DNA of 64,000 nt from Hyphobacterium sp. CCMP332 (GTDB lineage Bacteria; Bacteroidota; Bacteroidia; Cytophagales; CCMP332): positions 248,001 through 312,000 of the forward strand of contig CP058647.1 in NCBI GenBank assembly GCA_014323545.1, read 5' to 3'. Both the position numbers and the translations under genes were made by a program. Under the pieces are notes generated by a model. That model saw nothing but the letters and a program-made list of their open reading frames with translations, made no database searches and had not been told where the DNA came from. Below, piece after piece: positions 44,448 through 53,953 of this stretch. Position 1 is the first letter of the stretch; the number at the start of each line of letters is the position of its first letter.

Positions 44448-45334
44448 TCCTTAATAGGCTTAACGATATATCCTTCTTCTTCCAGCAAATGAAGAATACC
44501 CGATTCGTCAGCGACATGAGTTGCTCCTACGGCGAAAAAGGTTGGGGCCATGTGCATGTACTCTACCATTTTCGGAATCCATTCTTTATTTCTGTCAATA
44601 ATAAAATTTTGGCGAAATTCTTTATTGTTTTCTACAGGGTGCATGGTAAACTCCAATACCTTGTGCAGATTACCTTCCTGAAATGACTTTACTACCGCGT
44701 TATAGTCTTGTTTTTGCTGATCCAAATTATCAAGGGTATGTTTAAGAGCAATAATTTGATCTTCGAGTTTAAAACTCTCCAATGCCTCTACTTCCCTTTC
44801 AACTGTTTCAAGCCCCATGGAAACCATGTTTTTTTCATGTGCTTTTATCAACAATTCGGGTTCATAATATTTCATAGGGTGGTTAAGTGCCAATCGCGTG
44901 ATGGTTGTAGAAAGCATGATGGGCTTAAACTTTCTGTAAACCAAATCGAATTTCATTTTAGAAACACCAAGTTTCTCAGTAAATAACTTTTCAAGTTTTT
45001 CATAGTATTCTTCACTCAGGTAGTCCTTTAGCGTTTTTCCATGTTCAAGATGCGCAGCCTTGTTCAATTCGTGTTTGGCATGATGGTCTAAATGCGTTTC
45101 TGTAGCCAAAATTCCGCATGCGTCAAATGCTTTGGCAGCATTACTGTGAAAAACAAAATCTTCAGCAGGGATAAATTTTAGAATGGCAAAAACATAAGAT
45201 GGATTTTCAAGATCTTTGCCTGATATTTCCCAAAGGAGTGCATTTTCATTGTATACCTCCTGGGCAATTCCTTTCGAAAAGAAAACAATTAGTGCAAGAA
45301 TTAAAACCGAAATACTTTTAATTACAGATTTCAT
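44444..45334 (-). CDS. TraB/GumN family protein with a degraded first motif
   Basis: Exported protein of 296 residues with a signal peptide (about 1-24) in the TraB/GumN/Tiki group, which includes putative metalloproteases with two GxxH motifs. The second motif is intact (FFAVGATHVADESG, Gly270 and His273), but the first, usually Leu-Leu-Gly-Thr-x-His, is AILK at residues 50-53, lacking both glycine and histidine. The domain is otherwise full length. Loss of the first histidine suggests that metal catalysis is altered or absent (inference). It is a single gene on the minus strand; a promoter for the divergent DUF2721 gene lies in the 60 bp upstream. Confidence 0.8.
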   Translation of the reverse strand: MKSVIKSISVLILALIVFFSKGIAQEVYNENALLWEISGKDLENPSYVFAILKFIPAEDFVFHSNAAKAFDACGILATETHLDHHAKHELNKAAHLEHGKTLKDYLSEEYYEKLEKLFTEKLGVSKMKFDLVYRKFKPIMLSTTITRLALNHPMKYYEPELLIKAHEKNMVSMGLETVEREVEALESFKLEDQIIALKHTLDNLDQQKQDYNAVVKSFQEGNLHKVLEFTMHPVENNKEFRQNFIIDRNKEWIPKMVEYMHMAPTFFAVGATHVADESGILHLLEEEGYIVKPIKD

Positions 45335-45365
45335 ATTGGAAGCCTTGAATGTTTAATTAATTTTG
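45335..45365 (+). promoter_or_regulatory. Putative promoter of the DUF2721 gene
   Basis: ATTG (45335-45338), 19-bp spacer, TAATTTTG (45358-45365). Spacing is ideal and the -7 box is perfect. Initiation near 45372 would leave about 23 bp before the TTG at 45395, which helps support that start. Confidence 0.62.
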
Positions 45366-45394
45366 AATGCGAATATAAAGCTAAAATAAAAAAT

Positions 45395-45793
45395 TTGGTT
45401 ATAGATTATTCCATACCGGCACTTTTATTCCCGGCGATCACCTTGTTGTTTCTAGCATACACCAATCGTTTTCTTGCCATAGCCACATTAATAAGAAGCC
45501 TACGAGAAAGACACAAAAAAGATTCAAATCGTTTTAGAATCGAAAAACAAATTGTTAATCTGAGAAGACGACTTTATCTCATTAAATACATGCAGATATT
45601 CGGAATCTTAAGCTTTTTGTTCTGTGTGATCACAATGATATTGATATTCACAAGCCGCGGAATGGAAGCCAATTATTTTTTCGGTATTTCATTGGTCTTA
45701 CTTGTGATTTCTCTTGGTTTTTCACTCTATGAAACCCAAATCAGTACCAATGCCCTGAATCTGGAATTGCAGGATATGGAAAACGATACTTAA
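45395..45793 (+). CDS. DUF2721 family membrane protein
   Basis: A 132-residue membrane protein with three hydrophobic segments: N-terminal IPALLFPAITLLFLAYTNRFLAIA, a central one after a basic stretch (LRERHKKDSNRF), and a C-terminal pair. Sequence and length fit DUF2721, whose function is unknown. The only suitable start is TTG 45395-45397, as stops lie shortly upstream; a consensus promoter is correctly placed. Its stop overlaps the stop of the convergent DUF1289 gene. Confidence 0.75.
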   Translation: MVIDYSIPALLFPAITLLFLAYTNRFLAIATLIRSLRERHKKDSNRFRIEKQIVNLRRRLYLIKYMQIFGILSFLFCVITMILIFTSRGMEANYFFGISLVLLVISLGFSLYETQISTNALNLELQDMENDT

Positions 45794-45942
45794 ATCTTTC
45801 GTCTTTCTAGTGAATCCGAAATTTTCTGACGTTCCTCCCTGCTGTAAAACATCCAGTTGGCTATTTCTTCAATATTTCTTTTGCAACCTGCGCAATAACC
45901 TTTCTCGTTAATGCTGCAAATTTTTATACACGGAGAATCCAT
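45790..45942 (-). CDS. DUF1289 small cysteine protein
   Basis: A short gene of 50 residues that is easily missed. The protein starts MDSPCIKICSINEKGYCAGC and continues through EIANWMFYSREERQKI, ending in RRKI. The four cysteines (Cys5, Cys9, Cys17, Cys20) in CxxxC-x7-CxxC and the Trp/Ser/Glu-Arg pattern are diagnostic of DUF1289, a probable metal- or Fe-S-binding family. Its 3' end overlaps the DUF2721 stop codon by 3 bp. Function is unknown. Confidence 0.85.
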   Translation of the reverse strand: MDSPCIKICSINEKGYCAGCKRNIEEIANWMFYSREERQKISDSLERRKI

Positions 45943-45996
45943 TTAATCAGATTAGCTGATTACATAATAAGTAAAATGAGAAATTGTTTGATTGCA

Positions 45997-46356
45997 CTAA
46001 AAAGATCCCTTCTCCATGATTTCATGAAGATCGTGTTGAATAGCCAGGTACTCTGTAACTTTTTGCTGAAACCTTTTTTCAGAAATTATATCAGAGTCAT
46101 GCGCTTTCTTTAATAGATCAATTGTCAGATTGATTTCAGTCACGGCTTTTGCAAGATGAATCTCAATATTAGACATAAACTTTCTATGGGTCCAGGCATC
46201 TGAAATTCTAGCTACCACAGCTCTGCTTACTGCTCTTAATTCGTTTACCAGTGATTCAAATTCTTCTTCATCATCGTACAATCCTGTAAGATCATGAATT
46301 ACTACTGCCAGATGGTAGGCTTTTTTATAAACTTCTAATTCAGAATAGGACTTCAT
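45997..46356 (-). CDS. Four-helix-bundle protein (S23/IVP family), divergent copy
   Basis: A 119-residue helical protein that opens with SYSELEVYKKAYHLAVVIHD, the four-helix family's standard start, and continues through ELRAVSRAVVARISDAW, where most relatives have an RA-x-x-S-x-x-x-N-IAEG pattern. It is clearly distinct from the member at 4797-5168. A near-consensus promoter (GTTG-N19-TAATTTTA) and a 10-bp palindrome GTTGCGCAAC (46385-46394) lie upstream. Function unknown. Confidence 0.82.
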   Translation of the reverse strand: MKSYSELEVYKKAYHLAVVIHDLTGLYDDEEEFESLVNELRAVSRAVVARISDAWTHRKFMSNIEIHLAKAVTEINLTIDLLKKAHDSDIISEKRFQQKVTEYLAIQHDLHEIMEKGSF

Positions 46357-46426
46357 TTCGCCATAAAATTAAGGATTCCTAAACGTTGCGCAACTCTTTA
46401 ACAATAAAGCTCTCCAATATAAGCTA

Positions 46427-46768
46427 TCATTTTAACAATGATAAAACATTTTCCGGTGGTCGACCAATAATTGCCCTGTTTTCATCTACAACAATGGGTC
46501 TTTCCAGAAGTTTTGGAAATTTTACAATCATGTTGAGATAATCGCTTTCCTTTAAATCTTTGCCCTTGTAATTTTCCTTAAATTCAGCCTCATTTTTGCG
46601 GACAATTTCTTCTGCAGATTTATTGAGTTTTTTTAGCAAATCCTGCAACTGATTTTTGCTTAGGGGATTTTTCAAATATTCATACACTTCCGGATTGTAG
46701 CCGGCACTTTTAATAATTTCAAGCGTCTCTCTGCTTTTCCGACATCTTGGATTGTGATAAATAATCAT
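46427..46768 (-). CDS. ArsC/Spx/YffB-type thioredoxin-fold reductase
   Basis: Glutaredoxin-like arsenate-reductase-family protein of 113 residues. It begins [20 protein letters not shown] with the catalytic Cys9 in NPRCRKSR, and [19 protein letters not shown] supplies the arginines that position the oxyanion in ArsC. No other arsenic gene is near, so it may be an ArsC homologue with another redox role. The start overlaps the hslV stop by 4 bp, and hslV-pdhC precede it: a likely three-gene transcript. Confidence 0.87.
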   Translation of the reverse strand: MIIYHNPRCRKSRETLEIIKSAGYNPEVYEYLKNPLSKNQLQDLLKKLNKSAEEIVRKNEAEFKENYKGKDLKESDYLNMIVKFPKLLERPIVVDENRAIIGRPPENVLSLLK

Positions 46769-47307
46769 TTACCTAATTTTTCAATTATAATGTTGTGATT
46801 AGTATAAATACATATATCAGCAGCGATATGAAGACTTTCGGTAACCATCTCCTCCGCACTTAGTTTGGGACTGTGCTTTTTTAATGCTCTTGCAGCTGCC
46901 AGAGCATACATCGAACCGCTTCCTATCGATGTAACTTCATCGTCGGGTTCGATTACATCTCCATTTCCGGAAATTGTTAAAATTTCATTTTCATCGGCGG
47001 TGATCATCATTGCTTCCAACCTCCTCAAATAGCGATCCATTCTCCAGTCCTTGGCCAATTCTATAGCGGCGCGTTTCATGTTGCCACCATAAGAATTGAG
47101 TTTTTCTTCAAAACGCTCCATCAGAGTGAAAGCATCGGCGGTGGAGCCGGCAAAGCCTACCATAATTTTACCGTCAAAGAGCTTTCTTATTTTGCGCACA
47201 TTGCTTTTTGCTACAGTATTGCCGAAAGTAGCCTGGCCATCGGCGCCCATTGCAATTTGCCCATTGTGCTTTACGGCTACAACGGTCGTTGCTTTAATAT
47301 TCGTCAT
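46765..47307 (-). CDS. hslV: HslV, peptidase subunit of the ATP-dependent HslUV protease
   Basis: N-terminal-threonine peptidase of 180 residues that forms the proteolytic core of HslUV (ClpQY). The protein starts [20 protein letters not shown]; cleavage after Ala6 would expose the catalytic Thr7. Family residues [26 protein letters not shown] and the C-terminal ICIYTNHN are intact. The ATPase gene hslU is not adjacent and must lie outside the window, which is common in Bacteroidota. It begins 9 bp after the pdhC stop. Confidence 0.95.
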   Translation of the reverse strand: MTNIKATTVVAVKHNGQIAMGADGQATFGNTVAKSNVRKIRKLFDGKIMVGFAGSTADAFTLMERFEEKLNSYGGNMKRAAIELAKDWRMDRYLRRLEAMMITADENEILTISGNGDVIEPDDEVTSIGSGSMYALAAARALKKHSPKLSAEEMVTESLHIAADICIYTNHNIIIEKLGK

Positions 47308-47316
47308 TCTTTTATT

Positions 47317-48978
47317 TTAAATTAACAGTCTCACAGGATCTTCCAGTAAGGCCTTAAAGGTCTGTAAAAATGCAGATCCGGTAGCGCCATCAACAACACG
47401 GTGATCACAAGACATGGTCACTTTCATGATATTACCCACCTTTATTTCTCCCTCTTTTACAACTGGTTGTTCTATGATTCCCCCCACTGCCAGTATACAT
47501 GAATCCGGCGGATTGATTATTGCGGTAAATTCTTCTATACCGAACATTCCCAAATTTGAGATGGTAAATGTATTTCCTTCCCAATCGCTGGGTTGTAATT
47601 TTTTATCCTTGGCTTTACCCGCCAAATCTTTTACCTCGGTTGAAATATGTGAAAGCGTTTTACTGTCGGCAAATCGTACTACTGGAACCAGTAATCCTTC
47701 ATCAACTGCTACTGCCACTCCAATATGAACATGGTGGTTAATTCTGATTTTATCACCCAGCCAACTCGAATTGACATTGGGGTGTTGTCTCAATGCAATC
47801 GCCGCGGCTTTGATCACCAAATCGTTAAAAGATATTTTGACCGGCGCAATTTCATTCATGCTTTTCCTTGCCTCAATCGCCTTATCCATATTTATCTGCA
47901 TGGTGAGATAAAAATGTGGCGCTGAGAATTTTGACTCGGATAAGCGTTTGGCAATGGTCTTTCGCATTTGCGATACATTGCTTTCCTCATAGGATTCTTC
48001 ACCAACAACTCTCGGCAATTGAATCTGTACACCACTGCTTACTGATTTTGATGCGGCTGCTTTTGAGCTTTGCGAAGGATTATGGTCTTCTACATCCTTT
48101 TTAATGATTCTTCCATTGGGACCTGTACCATTGATATTGTTGAGATTATAGCCTTTTTCTTTTGCAAGGCTTCTCGCCAGTGGAGAAGCTTTTACACGGC
48201 TGTCATCCGTATCATCTGTGCTTTGTTTAGCAGATGTTTTGCTTTTTTCTTCAGTTTTCTTTTCGGGCTTTGACTCTGCTTTTTCTTCTTTATTAATTTC
48301 TTCATTTCCATTGTCAGTGCTGCCTCCTTTTTGGAAATTATCTACCAAGGCCTGAAAATCAGCACCTTTTTCTCCAATTACGGCTAACAAACCTTCCACT
48401 TCAACAGAACCTCCTTCATCTACTGCCCTGTAAAGCAGTGTGCCATCTTCATAGCTTTCCAGTTCCATGGTTGCCTTATCGGTCTCAATTTCAGCCAAAA
48501 GGTCACCGGAACTGACACTCTCACCGACCTTTTTATGCCAGGCAGCAATGGTACCTTCTGTCATGGTATCGCTCATCAATGGCATTTTAACTACCGTAGC
48601 AGGAATATTGGAAGTATCCACTTTTTCAGATGAATCTGATTCCTTCTCTTTTGACTCTTCTTTTGCCTTATCTTCTTTTGTGTCTGCAGAAGCAGCACCT
48701 CCGGCTTCAAATTCCTTTTTAAGATCGCTGATATCTTCTCCTTTTTCTCCAACGACATACAATGGTGCATCAACTGCAACGCTTTCTCCGGCATCAACTG
48801 CTACATGTAAAAGCACACCATCGGCATAACTCTCCAATTCCATCGTCGCTTTATCGGTTTCTATCTCTGCCAGAATATCTCCGGCGCTCACTTCGTCACC
48901 AACTTTCTTTAACCAATTAGCCACGACACCTTCTTCCATGGTATCACTCATCAGTGGCATTTTAAAAATTTCCGCCAT
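47317..48978 (-). CDS. pdhC: Pyruvate dehydrogenase E2, dihydrolipoyl acetyltransferase
   Basis: Core enzyme of the pyruvate dehydrogenase complex, 553 residues. Order: lipoyl domain 1 (Lys43 in IETDKATMELES), a Ser/Lys/Glu-rich linker, lipoyl domain 2 (second ETDKATMELES), another linker, an E3-binding domain (ASPLARSLAKEKG), and the catalytic domain with DHRVVDG at the C-terminus. Two lipoyl domains are usual for Bacteroidota. The E1 and E3 genes are not here. A perfect -7 promoter box (49032-49039) sits upstream; hslV and the arsC-like gene follow. Confidence 0.96.
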   Translation of the reverse strand: MAEIFKMPLMSDTMEEGVVANWLKKVGDEVSAGDILAEIETDKATMELESYADGVLLHVAVDAGESVAVDAPLYVVGEKGEDISDLKKEFEAGGAASADTKEDKAKEESKEKESDSSEKVDTSNIPATVVKMPLMSDTMTEGTIAAWHKKVGESVSSGDLLAEIETDKATMELESYEDGTLLYRAVDEGGSVEVEGLLAVIGEKGADFQALVDNFQKGGSTDNGNEEINKEEKAESKPEKKTEEKSKTSAKQSTDDTDDSRVKASPLARSLAKEKGYNLNNINGTGPNGRIIKKDVEDHNPSQSSKAAASKSVSSGVQIQLPRVVGEESYEESNVSQMRKTIAKRLSESKFSAPHFYLTMQINMDKAIEARKSMNEIAPVKISFNDLVIKAAAIALRQHPNVNSSWLGDKIRINHHVHIGVAVAVDEGLLVPVVRFADSKTLSHISTEVKDLAGKAKDKKLQPSDWEGNTFTISNLGMFGIEEFTAIINPPDSCILAVGGIIEQPVVKEGEIKVGNIMKVTMSCDHRVVDGATGSAFLQTFKALLEDPVRLLI

Positions 48979-49031
48979 ATTCGTCTTCTAGGGATTTTAA
49001 TCTACAAATGTTATTAGATAATCGCTTTTAT

Positions 49032-49039
49032 CAAATCTA
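49032..49039 (-). promoter_or_regulatory. Putative -7 box of the pdhC-hslV-arsC transcript
   Basis: On the minus strand the bases read TAGATTTG, a perfect TAnnTTTG match, 54 bp upstream of the pdhC ATG. No TTTG is found at the ideal spacing, so the match alone is moderate evidence. Confidence 0.4.
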
Positions 49040-49055
49040 TTCTGTGTTTTATTGA

Positions 49056-49835
49056 TCATCCGCCTCCAAATACACGCTCTAATATATCGGTCACGCGATT
49101 CAACGGATTATTTCTAATGTTTTTTTCTTCTTCACCAACTTTAAGAAACAGTCCGTTCAAGCCTTTGTTTGTCACATACTCCGATAAGGGCACATCAGAA
49201 ACCGGATCTATAAGTCCTAAAGAAGCTGTTGATATACTATTATAAGAAGAAACATAAGTACTAAAAATATCATTGGCACTTTTGCCCGCAACTAGATCTT
49301 TTGAAAGCGAATTATCAATATCGGGTTGAAATTCACCAAATAACTCGGAAAAAGTATTTTCTCTTAAATAATTGGTGGCCGCTGTATCGGGACCATTTAA
49401 AATGTTAAAACCATCAGCAATGGTGATCCCGGTAATCGCATCTACAAATATGGGCGTCGCGCGTTTTGCTGCATCCTCCGCAGAGCGATTCAGAGACAAT
49501 ACCATATCATTGATCACCGGTTTTAATGTATTGTCATAAAGGGTTTGTAAGGTTGGTTTTAAGAATGGCCCGGCGCTGTTTATACCCGATTCCAGGGAAT
49601 TGATTTGTGTACTGACCTCATCCGGCAATAATATTTTAACCGCCTGGTCCGCAAAATAGCCATCGGTTGCCGTCAATCTGGAAACGGACGTATCTGTACC
49701 CACTCTCAGAGCTTCTTTTAAGCCCATTATCACCTCTTCGTTGGATAATCCGGTTGGAAGTGCAATATTTCCATTTTCATCACAGGAAGAGAACAAAAAG
49801 AATATAGAAATTAGTAAAATTGAAACCTTCTTCAT
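49056..49835 (-). CDS. DUF4197 lipoprotein
   Basis: Predicted lipoprotein of 259 residues: signal peptide with lipobox FLFSSCDEN (Cys about residue 19), then a helical domain with GLSNEEVIMGLKEALRVGTD, the DUF4197 hallmark, and a C-terminal YVTNKGLNGLFLKVGEEEKN motif. The function of the family is unknown; members are found in periplasm or at the outer membrane of proteobacteria and Bacteroidota. It is upstream of pdhC but has a 77-bp gap containing a promoter box, so it may be a separate transcript. Confidence 0.86.
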   Translation of the reverse strand: MKKVSILLISIFFLFSSCDENGNIALPTGLSNEEVIMGLKEALRVGTDTSVSRLTATDGYFADQAVKILLPDEVSTQINSLESGINSAGPFLKPTLQTLYDNTLKPVINDMVLSLNRSAEDAAKRATPIFVDAITGITIADGFNILNGPDTAATNYLRENTFSELFGEFQPDIDNSLSKDLVAGKSANDIFSTYVSSYNSISTASLGLIDPVSDVPLSEYVTNKGLNGLFLKVGEEEKNIRNNPLNRVTDILERVFGGG

Positions 49836-49902
49836 AATAGAAATTTTATCAAAGATAATATACTGATCATTTGCTCACAAAAAGCCTGCCACCCATCCTG
49901 AA

Positions 49903-51189
49903 ATGAATCGTAAATCAAAACGTTTTGCACTTTCAAATATCAGTCAATTTGTTCAAAATGCCTGTGATCTGGCCAATAATAATGAATTCTTTGTGCGTTT
50001 GGAGAATCACAAAATTTCATACCCCCATGGAGCTTTTCCAAAAATGATCGCCTTTGGATCCTCTTCCTCTATTTCACTTTCTGAAAGCTCCGGCGCTTTT
50101 AATCAATTAAAGGAATTCATTCAAAAAACACATGATTGGGTTTTTGGCTATTTCTCCTACGACCTAAAAAATGATACGGAAAAACTCTGCAGCCGGAATG
50201 CTGATCATAAATCCTTTCCCGAATTGCTATTTTTTTGTCCGCAAAATATTTTGGAGTTCCGCGAAGATGAAGTTATGATACATACCTTGGGAGATCCCGA
50301 AAAGCTTTTTGAGGAAATTCTAAAATACAAACTTGTTGAAGAAGCTTCAGAAAATGAAAATATTGAATTCAAAACAGAAACGTCAAGGGAGGAATACCTT
50401 GAGGTGATCAATAAACTAAGAAGACACATCTATGAAGGTGATGTTTACGAGATCAATTATTGCATAGAATACCTAGCCCATTCGGATAATATCAATTCTT
50501 ATAAGTACTGGTTAAGACTTTGCGAGCAATCTCCTACTCCTTTTGCCGCATTCTTAAAAGCCCGACAATTCTCCCTGATTTGTGCTTCGCCCGAACGCTT
50601 TATTAAAAAAATTAAGGGTGAAATTATTTCTCAACCCATCAAAGGAACTATCCATACCGGTAAAGGCAAATTGGAAAGAAAAGTAAACAAAGAACGACTG
50701 TTCAATAGCGAAAAAGAAAGAGCCGAAAATATGATGATTGTCGACCTTGTCAGAAATGATCTGGCCAAAAGTTCAAAACCTGGCTCGGTAAAAGTAGAAG
50801 AACTCTTTGGGATATACGAATTCCGCCATCTCTTTCATATGATATCGACGGTAGTTTCCGAGGCAAAAGATTCCGCAGAGCCTGTAGACATCATCAAAAA
50901 TGCCTTTCCCATGGGAAGCATGACCGGTGCACCAAAAATCAAGGTAATGGAACTGATCGAAGAATACGAGAAGAGCAAAAGAGGTATTTTTTCGGGAAGT
51001 ATAGGCTATATCGACCCATCGGGAAATTTCGATTTCAATGTGATCATAAGAAGTTTGTTTTACAATTCCGGAACTAAGTTACTCAGCTATAATGTTGGGA
51101 GTGCCATTACTTATGACTCCGATCCTGAACAGGAGTATGAGGAATGCCAATTAAAAGCAAAGGCCATTCGCGAAATATTTCAAAAATAA
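49903..51189 (+). CDS. pabB: Aminodeoxychorismate synthase component I (PabB-like)
   Basis: Chorismate-using enzyme of 428 residues that aminates chorismate in folate (p-aminobenzoate) synthesis. The motif PIKGTIHTGK holds Lys247, the residue that separates PabB (Lys) from anthranilate synthase TrpE (Ala), which favours PabB. The chorismate-binding core VDLVRNDLAK, GSMTGAPKIKVMELI and RGIFSGSIGYI are intact. The N-terminal part is short and divergent compared with TrpE. The glutaminase partner PabA is not adjacent. The start ATG 49903 is divergent from the DUF4197 gene, 67 bp apart. Confidence 0.87.
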   Translation: MNRKSKRFALSNISQFVQNACDLANNNEFFVRLENHKISYPHGAFPKMIAFGSSSSISLSESSGAFNQLKEFIQKTHDWVFGYFSYDLKNDTEKLCSRNADHKSFPELLFFCPQNILEFREDEVMIHTLGDPEKLFEEILKYKLVEEASENENIEFKTETSREEYLEVINKLRRHIYEGDVYEINYCIEYLAHSDNINSYKYWLRLCEQSPTPFAAFLKARQFSLICASPERFIKKIKGEIISQPIKGTIHTGKGKLERKVNKERLFNSEKERAENMMIVDLVRNDLAKSSKPGSVKVEELFGIYEFRHLFHMISTVVSEAKDSAEPVDIIKNAFPMGSMTGAPKIKVMELIEEYEKSKRGIFSGSIGYIDPSGNFDFNVIIRSLFYNSGTKLLSYNVGSAITYDSDPEQEYEECQLKAKAIREIFQK

Positions 51190-51251
51190 TAGCGGACTGA
51201 CAAAGTGTCATTGTTTGTTTTTTCATTAATTTGCGGTCAAATTAGGTCAAT

Positions 51252-52682
51252 ATGAGTGAAGTTATTGGAGATATCGGTATTCTGGAGCAAGAAAACAAGG
51301 CTTGTGAAACCGTAAAAACCAGTATAGAAGAAGATAGAGGAAATTCGAGAAAGCTGTATATCGAAAGTTATGGTTGTCAAATGAATTTCTCTGACAGTGA
51401 GATCGTCACATCCATTCTCAAAAATGAAGGCTTTGATACCACCTCTAAATATGAGGAGGCCGACCTGATATTATTAAATACCTGTTCAATTCGCGACAAA
51501 GCAGAACAAACCGTAAGAAAACGCCTAAAACAATTCAACGCAATAAAACGCACCAAACCCCAAACTCAAATCGGTGTTTTGGGCTGCATGGCGGAGCGTT
51601 TGAAGAAAAATCTTCTTGAAGAAGAAAAAATTGTTGATATAGTAGCCGGCCCGGATGCCTACCGCGACCTCCCCAATCTGGTAAAACAGGTGGACGAAGG
51701 CGATAAAGCGGTTAATGTTTTTCTATCAAGAGAAGAAACCTATGCCGATATAAGCCCGGTTCGTTTAAATTCTAATGGAGTGACGGCTTTTGTCTCTATA
51801 ATGAGAGGTTGTGATAATATGTGCTCTTTCTGTGTAGTACCATTTACACGCGGACGTGAGAGAAGCCGCAATCCGGAGTCAATTTTGAAAGAAGCTCAGG
51901 AACTTATTGCAAATGGCTACAGGGAAGTCACATTGCTAGGTCAGAATGTGGATTCCTATAAATGGAAAAATGAGGAAAACAGCAAGATCGTCAATTTCGC
52001 TCAATTGCTCGAAAAAGTGGCTTTGCTAAACCCTGAATTGAGAATAAGATTTTCCACATCTCATCCCAAAGACATTACGGATGAAGTGCTTCACACCATG
52101 GCCAGATACGAAAATATTTGTAATTATATACACCTGCCTGCCCAAAGTGGAAACGACAGAATTCTGAAGCTCATGAACAGGACTTATAGCCGCGAATGGT
52201 ACCTGGAAAGAGTTAGAGCCATCAGAAATATTATCGGTGATGAGTGCGGAATAAGCTCCGATATGATCACCGGATTTTGTTCAGAAACAGAAGAGGAACA
52301 TCAGGATACGCTTTCACTTATGAAAGAAGTTAAATACGATTTCTCCTATATGTTTTTCTATTCCGAGCGTCCGGGCACTTTGGCCGCCAAAAAATACAGC
52401 GATAATATCTCTCTGGAGGATAAAAAAAGACGCTTAGCTGAGATCATCGCATTGCAAAGCCAGCTCAGTCTGGAAAGAAATAAAAAAGATCTCGGTAAGG
52501 TACACAAGGTGCTTGTAGAAGGCTTATCCAAAAAATCCGATAGGGATTTGTATGGAAGAAATTCAGCAAATAAAGTGGTAGTATTCCCCAAAGAGAATTA
52601 TAAAATCGGCCAATATGTTAATGTAATGGTAAATGATTGCAGTTCTGCGACACTTTTAGGGAAGGCAGTAGAAGCAGTATAA
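51252..52682 (+). CDS. miaB: tRNA-2-methylthio-N6-dimethylallyladenosine synthase
   Basis: Radical-SAM methylthiotransferase that adds the methylthio group to N6-isopentenyladenosine at tRNA position 37. The 476-residue protein has a 35-residue N-terminal lead, an MTTase domain with three cysteines (YGCQMN, NTCSIRD, LGCMAE), the radical-SAM motif CDNMCSFC in [19 protein letters not shown], and a C-terminal TRAM domain. Length is as usual. It opens a same-strand cluster (miaB, sigma-54 regulator, lptE, Lys/Glu-rich protein, secG) with 2-40 bp gaps, or overlaps, between genes. Confidence 0.96.
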   Translation: MSEVIGDIGILEQENKACETVKTSIEEDRGNSRKLYIESYGCQMNFSDSEIVTSILKNEGFDTTSKYEEADLILLNTCSIRDKAEQTVRKRLKQFNAIKRTKPQTQIGVLGCMAERLKKNLLEEEKIVDIVAGPDAYRDLPNLVKQVDEGDKAVNVFLSREETYADISPVRLNSNGVTAFVSIMRGCDNMCSFCVVPFTRGRERSRNPESILKEAQELIANGYREVTLLGQNVDSYKWKNEENSKIVNFAQLLEKVALLNPELRIRFSTSHPKDITDEVLHTMARYENICNYIHLPAQSGNDRILKLMNRTYSREWYLERVRAIRNIIGDECGISSDMITGFCSETEEEHQDTLSLMKEVKYDFSYMFFYSERPGTLAAKKYSDNISLEDKKRRLAEIIALQSQLSLERNKKDLGKVHKVLVEGLSKKSDRDLYGRNSANKVVVFPKENYKIGQYVNVMVNDCSSATLLGKAVEAV

Positions 52683-52684
52683 AA

Positions 52685-53953
52685 ATGGAAGAATCAGAAT
52701 TACAATCGCTGAAACAGAGATTTGGGATCATAGGCAATTCACCTCAGCTCAACAATGCATTGCGAATTGCTGCCCAGGTGGCCCCTACCGATATGACCGT
52801 GCTCATCACAGGAGAAAGTGGTAGCGGAAAAGAATCATTTTCTAAAATTATTCACCATTTAAGCCATAGAAAACACGGACAATTTATTGCCATAAATTGT
52901 GGAGCTATTCCCGAAGGAACCATTGATTCAGAATTGTTTGGACATGAAAAAGGCTCATTTACAGGAGCACATGATGCCAGAAAAGGATATTTTGAAGTTA
53001 CAAGTGGAGGAACCATTTTTCTCGATGAAGTGGGTGAACTGCCTGTAGGTACGCAAGCCAGACTTTTGAGGGTCTTGGAAAACGGAGAATTTATTCGCGT
53101 AGGATCGTCGAAGGTTCAAAAAGCCGATGTAAGAGTGGTAGCCGCCACCAATGTGGATCTTTTTGAAGCCGTCAACAAAGGAAAATTTCGTGAAGATCTT
53201 TATTATCGTTTAAACACAGTACCCATTACCGTGCCCTCGCTTAGAAATCGCGGAGATGACATTGCTTTGCTGTTCAGGAAATTTGCCACGGACTTTGCTG
53301 ATAAGTACAAAGTAAAACCAATTCAATTAACCTCGCTGGCCAGAGAGGCCCTATTAAAATATCGCTTTCCGGGAAATATCCGACAACTCAAAAATATCGT
53401 GGAGCAGATATCCGTGCTGGAAGTCAGTCGTGATGTGCCCCCTGAAATATTGATGAAATACCTTCCCAGTTCAGAGAAATCCATGTTACCAGACTTATAC
53501 AAAGCACAGGGCAGCGACTCCAATCAGAGTTTTAAGGAAAGGGAAATACTCTACAATGTGCTTTTTGATATGAAAAAGGACATGAATGAATTAAAAAAGC
53601 TGGTTTTAAAATTGCTCAAAGAAGATCAAAGCAAATCCGCCATTCTCAACGATCACAATGAACTCTTTGATAACATCGTTACCCAGGTAGAAGATGATCG
53701 CCCTTCGTCCAATTATTATCTCGAACAAAAGGAGTCGGGATCTGGTAGTGGTAAAACTATAGACATCAGCAAAATAGAAGACATTGAACCCGAGCAGGAA
53801 CCTGAATCGCTTTCACTGGAAGAAAAAGAAAAAGAAATGATCATTAAGGCGCTTCAAAAAAATAATAACAAACGAAAATACGCCGCACAGGATCTGGGAA
53901 TCTCCGAACGCACTTTATACCGGAAAATCAAACAGTATGAACTTGAAAACTAA
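52685..53953 (+). CDS. Sigma-54-dependent transcriptional activator without receiver domain
   Basis: AAA+ enhancer-binding protein of 422 residues. The ATPase starts almost at once: Walker A GESGSGKE (43-50), sigma-54 contact loop GSFTGA (about 90), Walker B GGTIFLDEVGELP, then an unusually long charged linker (about 265-370), and a Fis-type HTH at the C-terminus (RKYAAQDLGISERTLYRKIK). No phosphoreceiver or sensor domain precedes it. ATG 52685, 2 bp after miaB, is preferred over an internal upstream frame. The only textbook -24/-12 promoter seen in the window is in front of groES, 3 kb away, a natural candidate target (inference). Confidence 0.92.
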   Translation: MEESELQSLKQRFGIIGNSPQLNNALRIAAQVAPTDMTVLITGESGSGKESFSKIIHHLSHRKHGQFIAINCGAIPEGTIDSELFGHEKGSFTGAHDARKGYFEVTSGGTIFLDEVGELPVGTQARLLRVLENGEFIRVGSSKVQKADVRVVAATNVDLFEAVNKGKFREDLYYRLNTVPITVPSLRNRGDDIALLFRKFATDFADKYKVKPIQLTSLAREALLKYRFPGNIRQLKNIVEQISVLEVSRDVPPEILMKYLPSSEKSMLPDLYKAQGSDSNQSFKEREILYNVLFDMKKDMNELKKLVLKLLKEDQSKSAILNDHNELFDNIVTQVEDDRPSSNYYLEQKESGSGSGKTIDISKIEDIEPEQEPESLSLEEKEKEMIIKALQKNNNKRKYAAQDLGISERTLYRKIKQYELEN

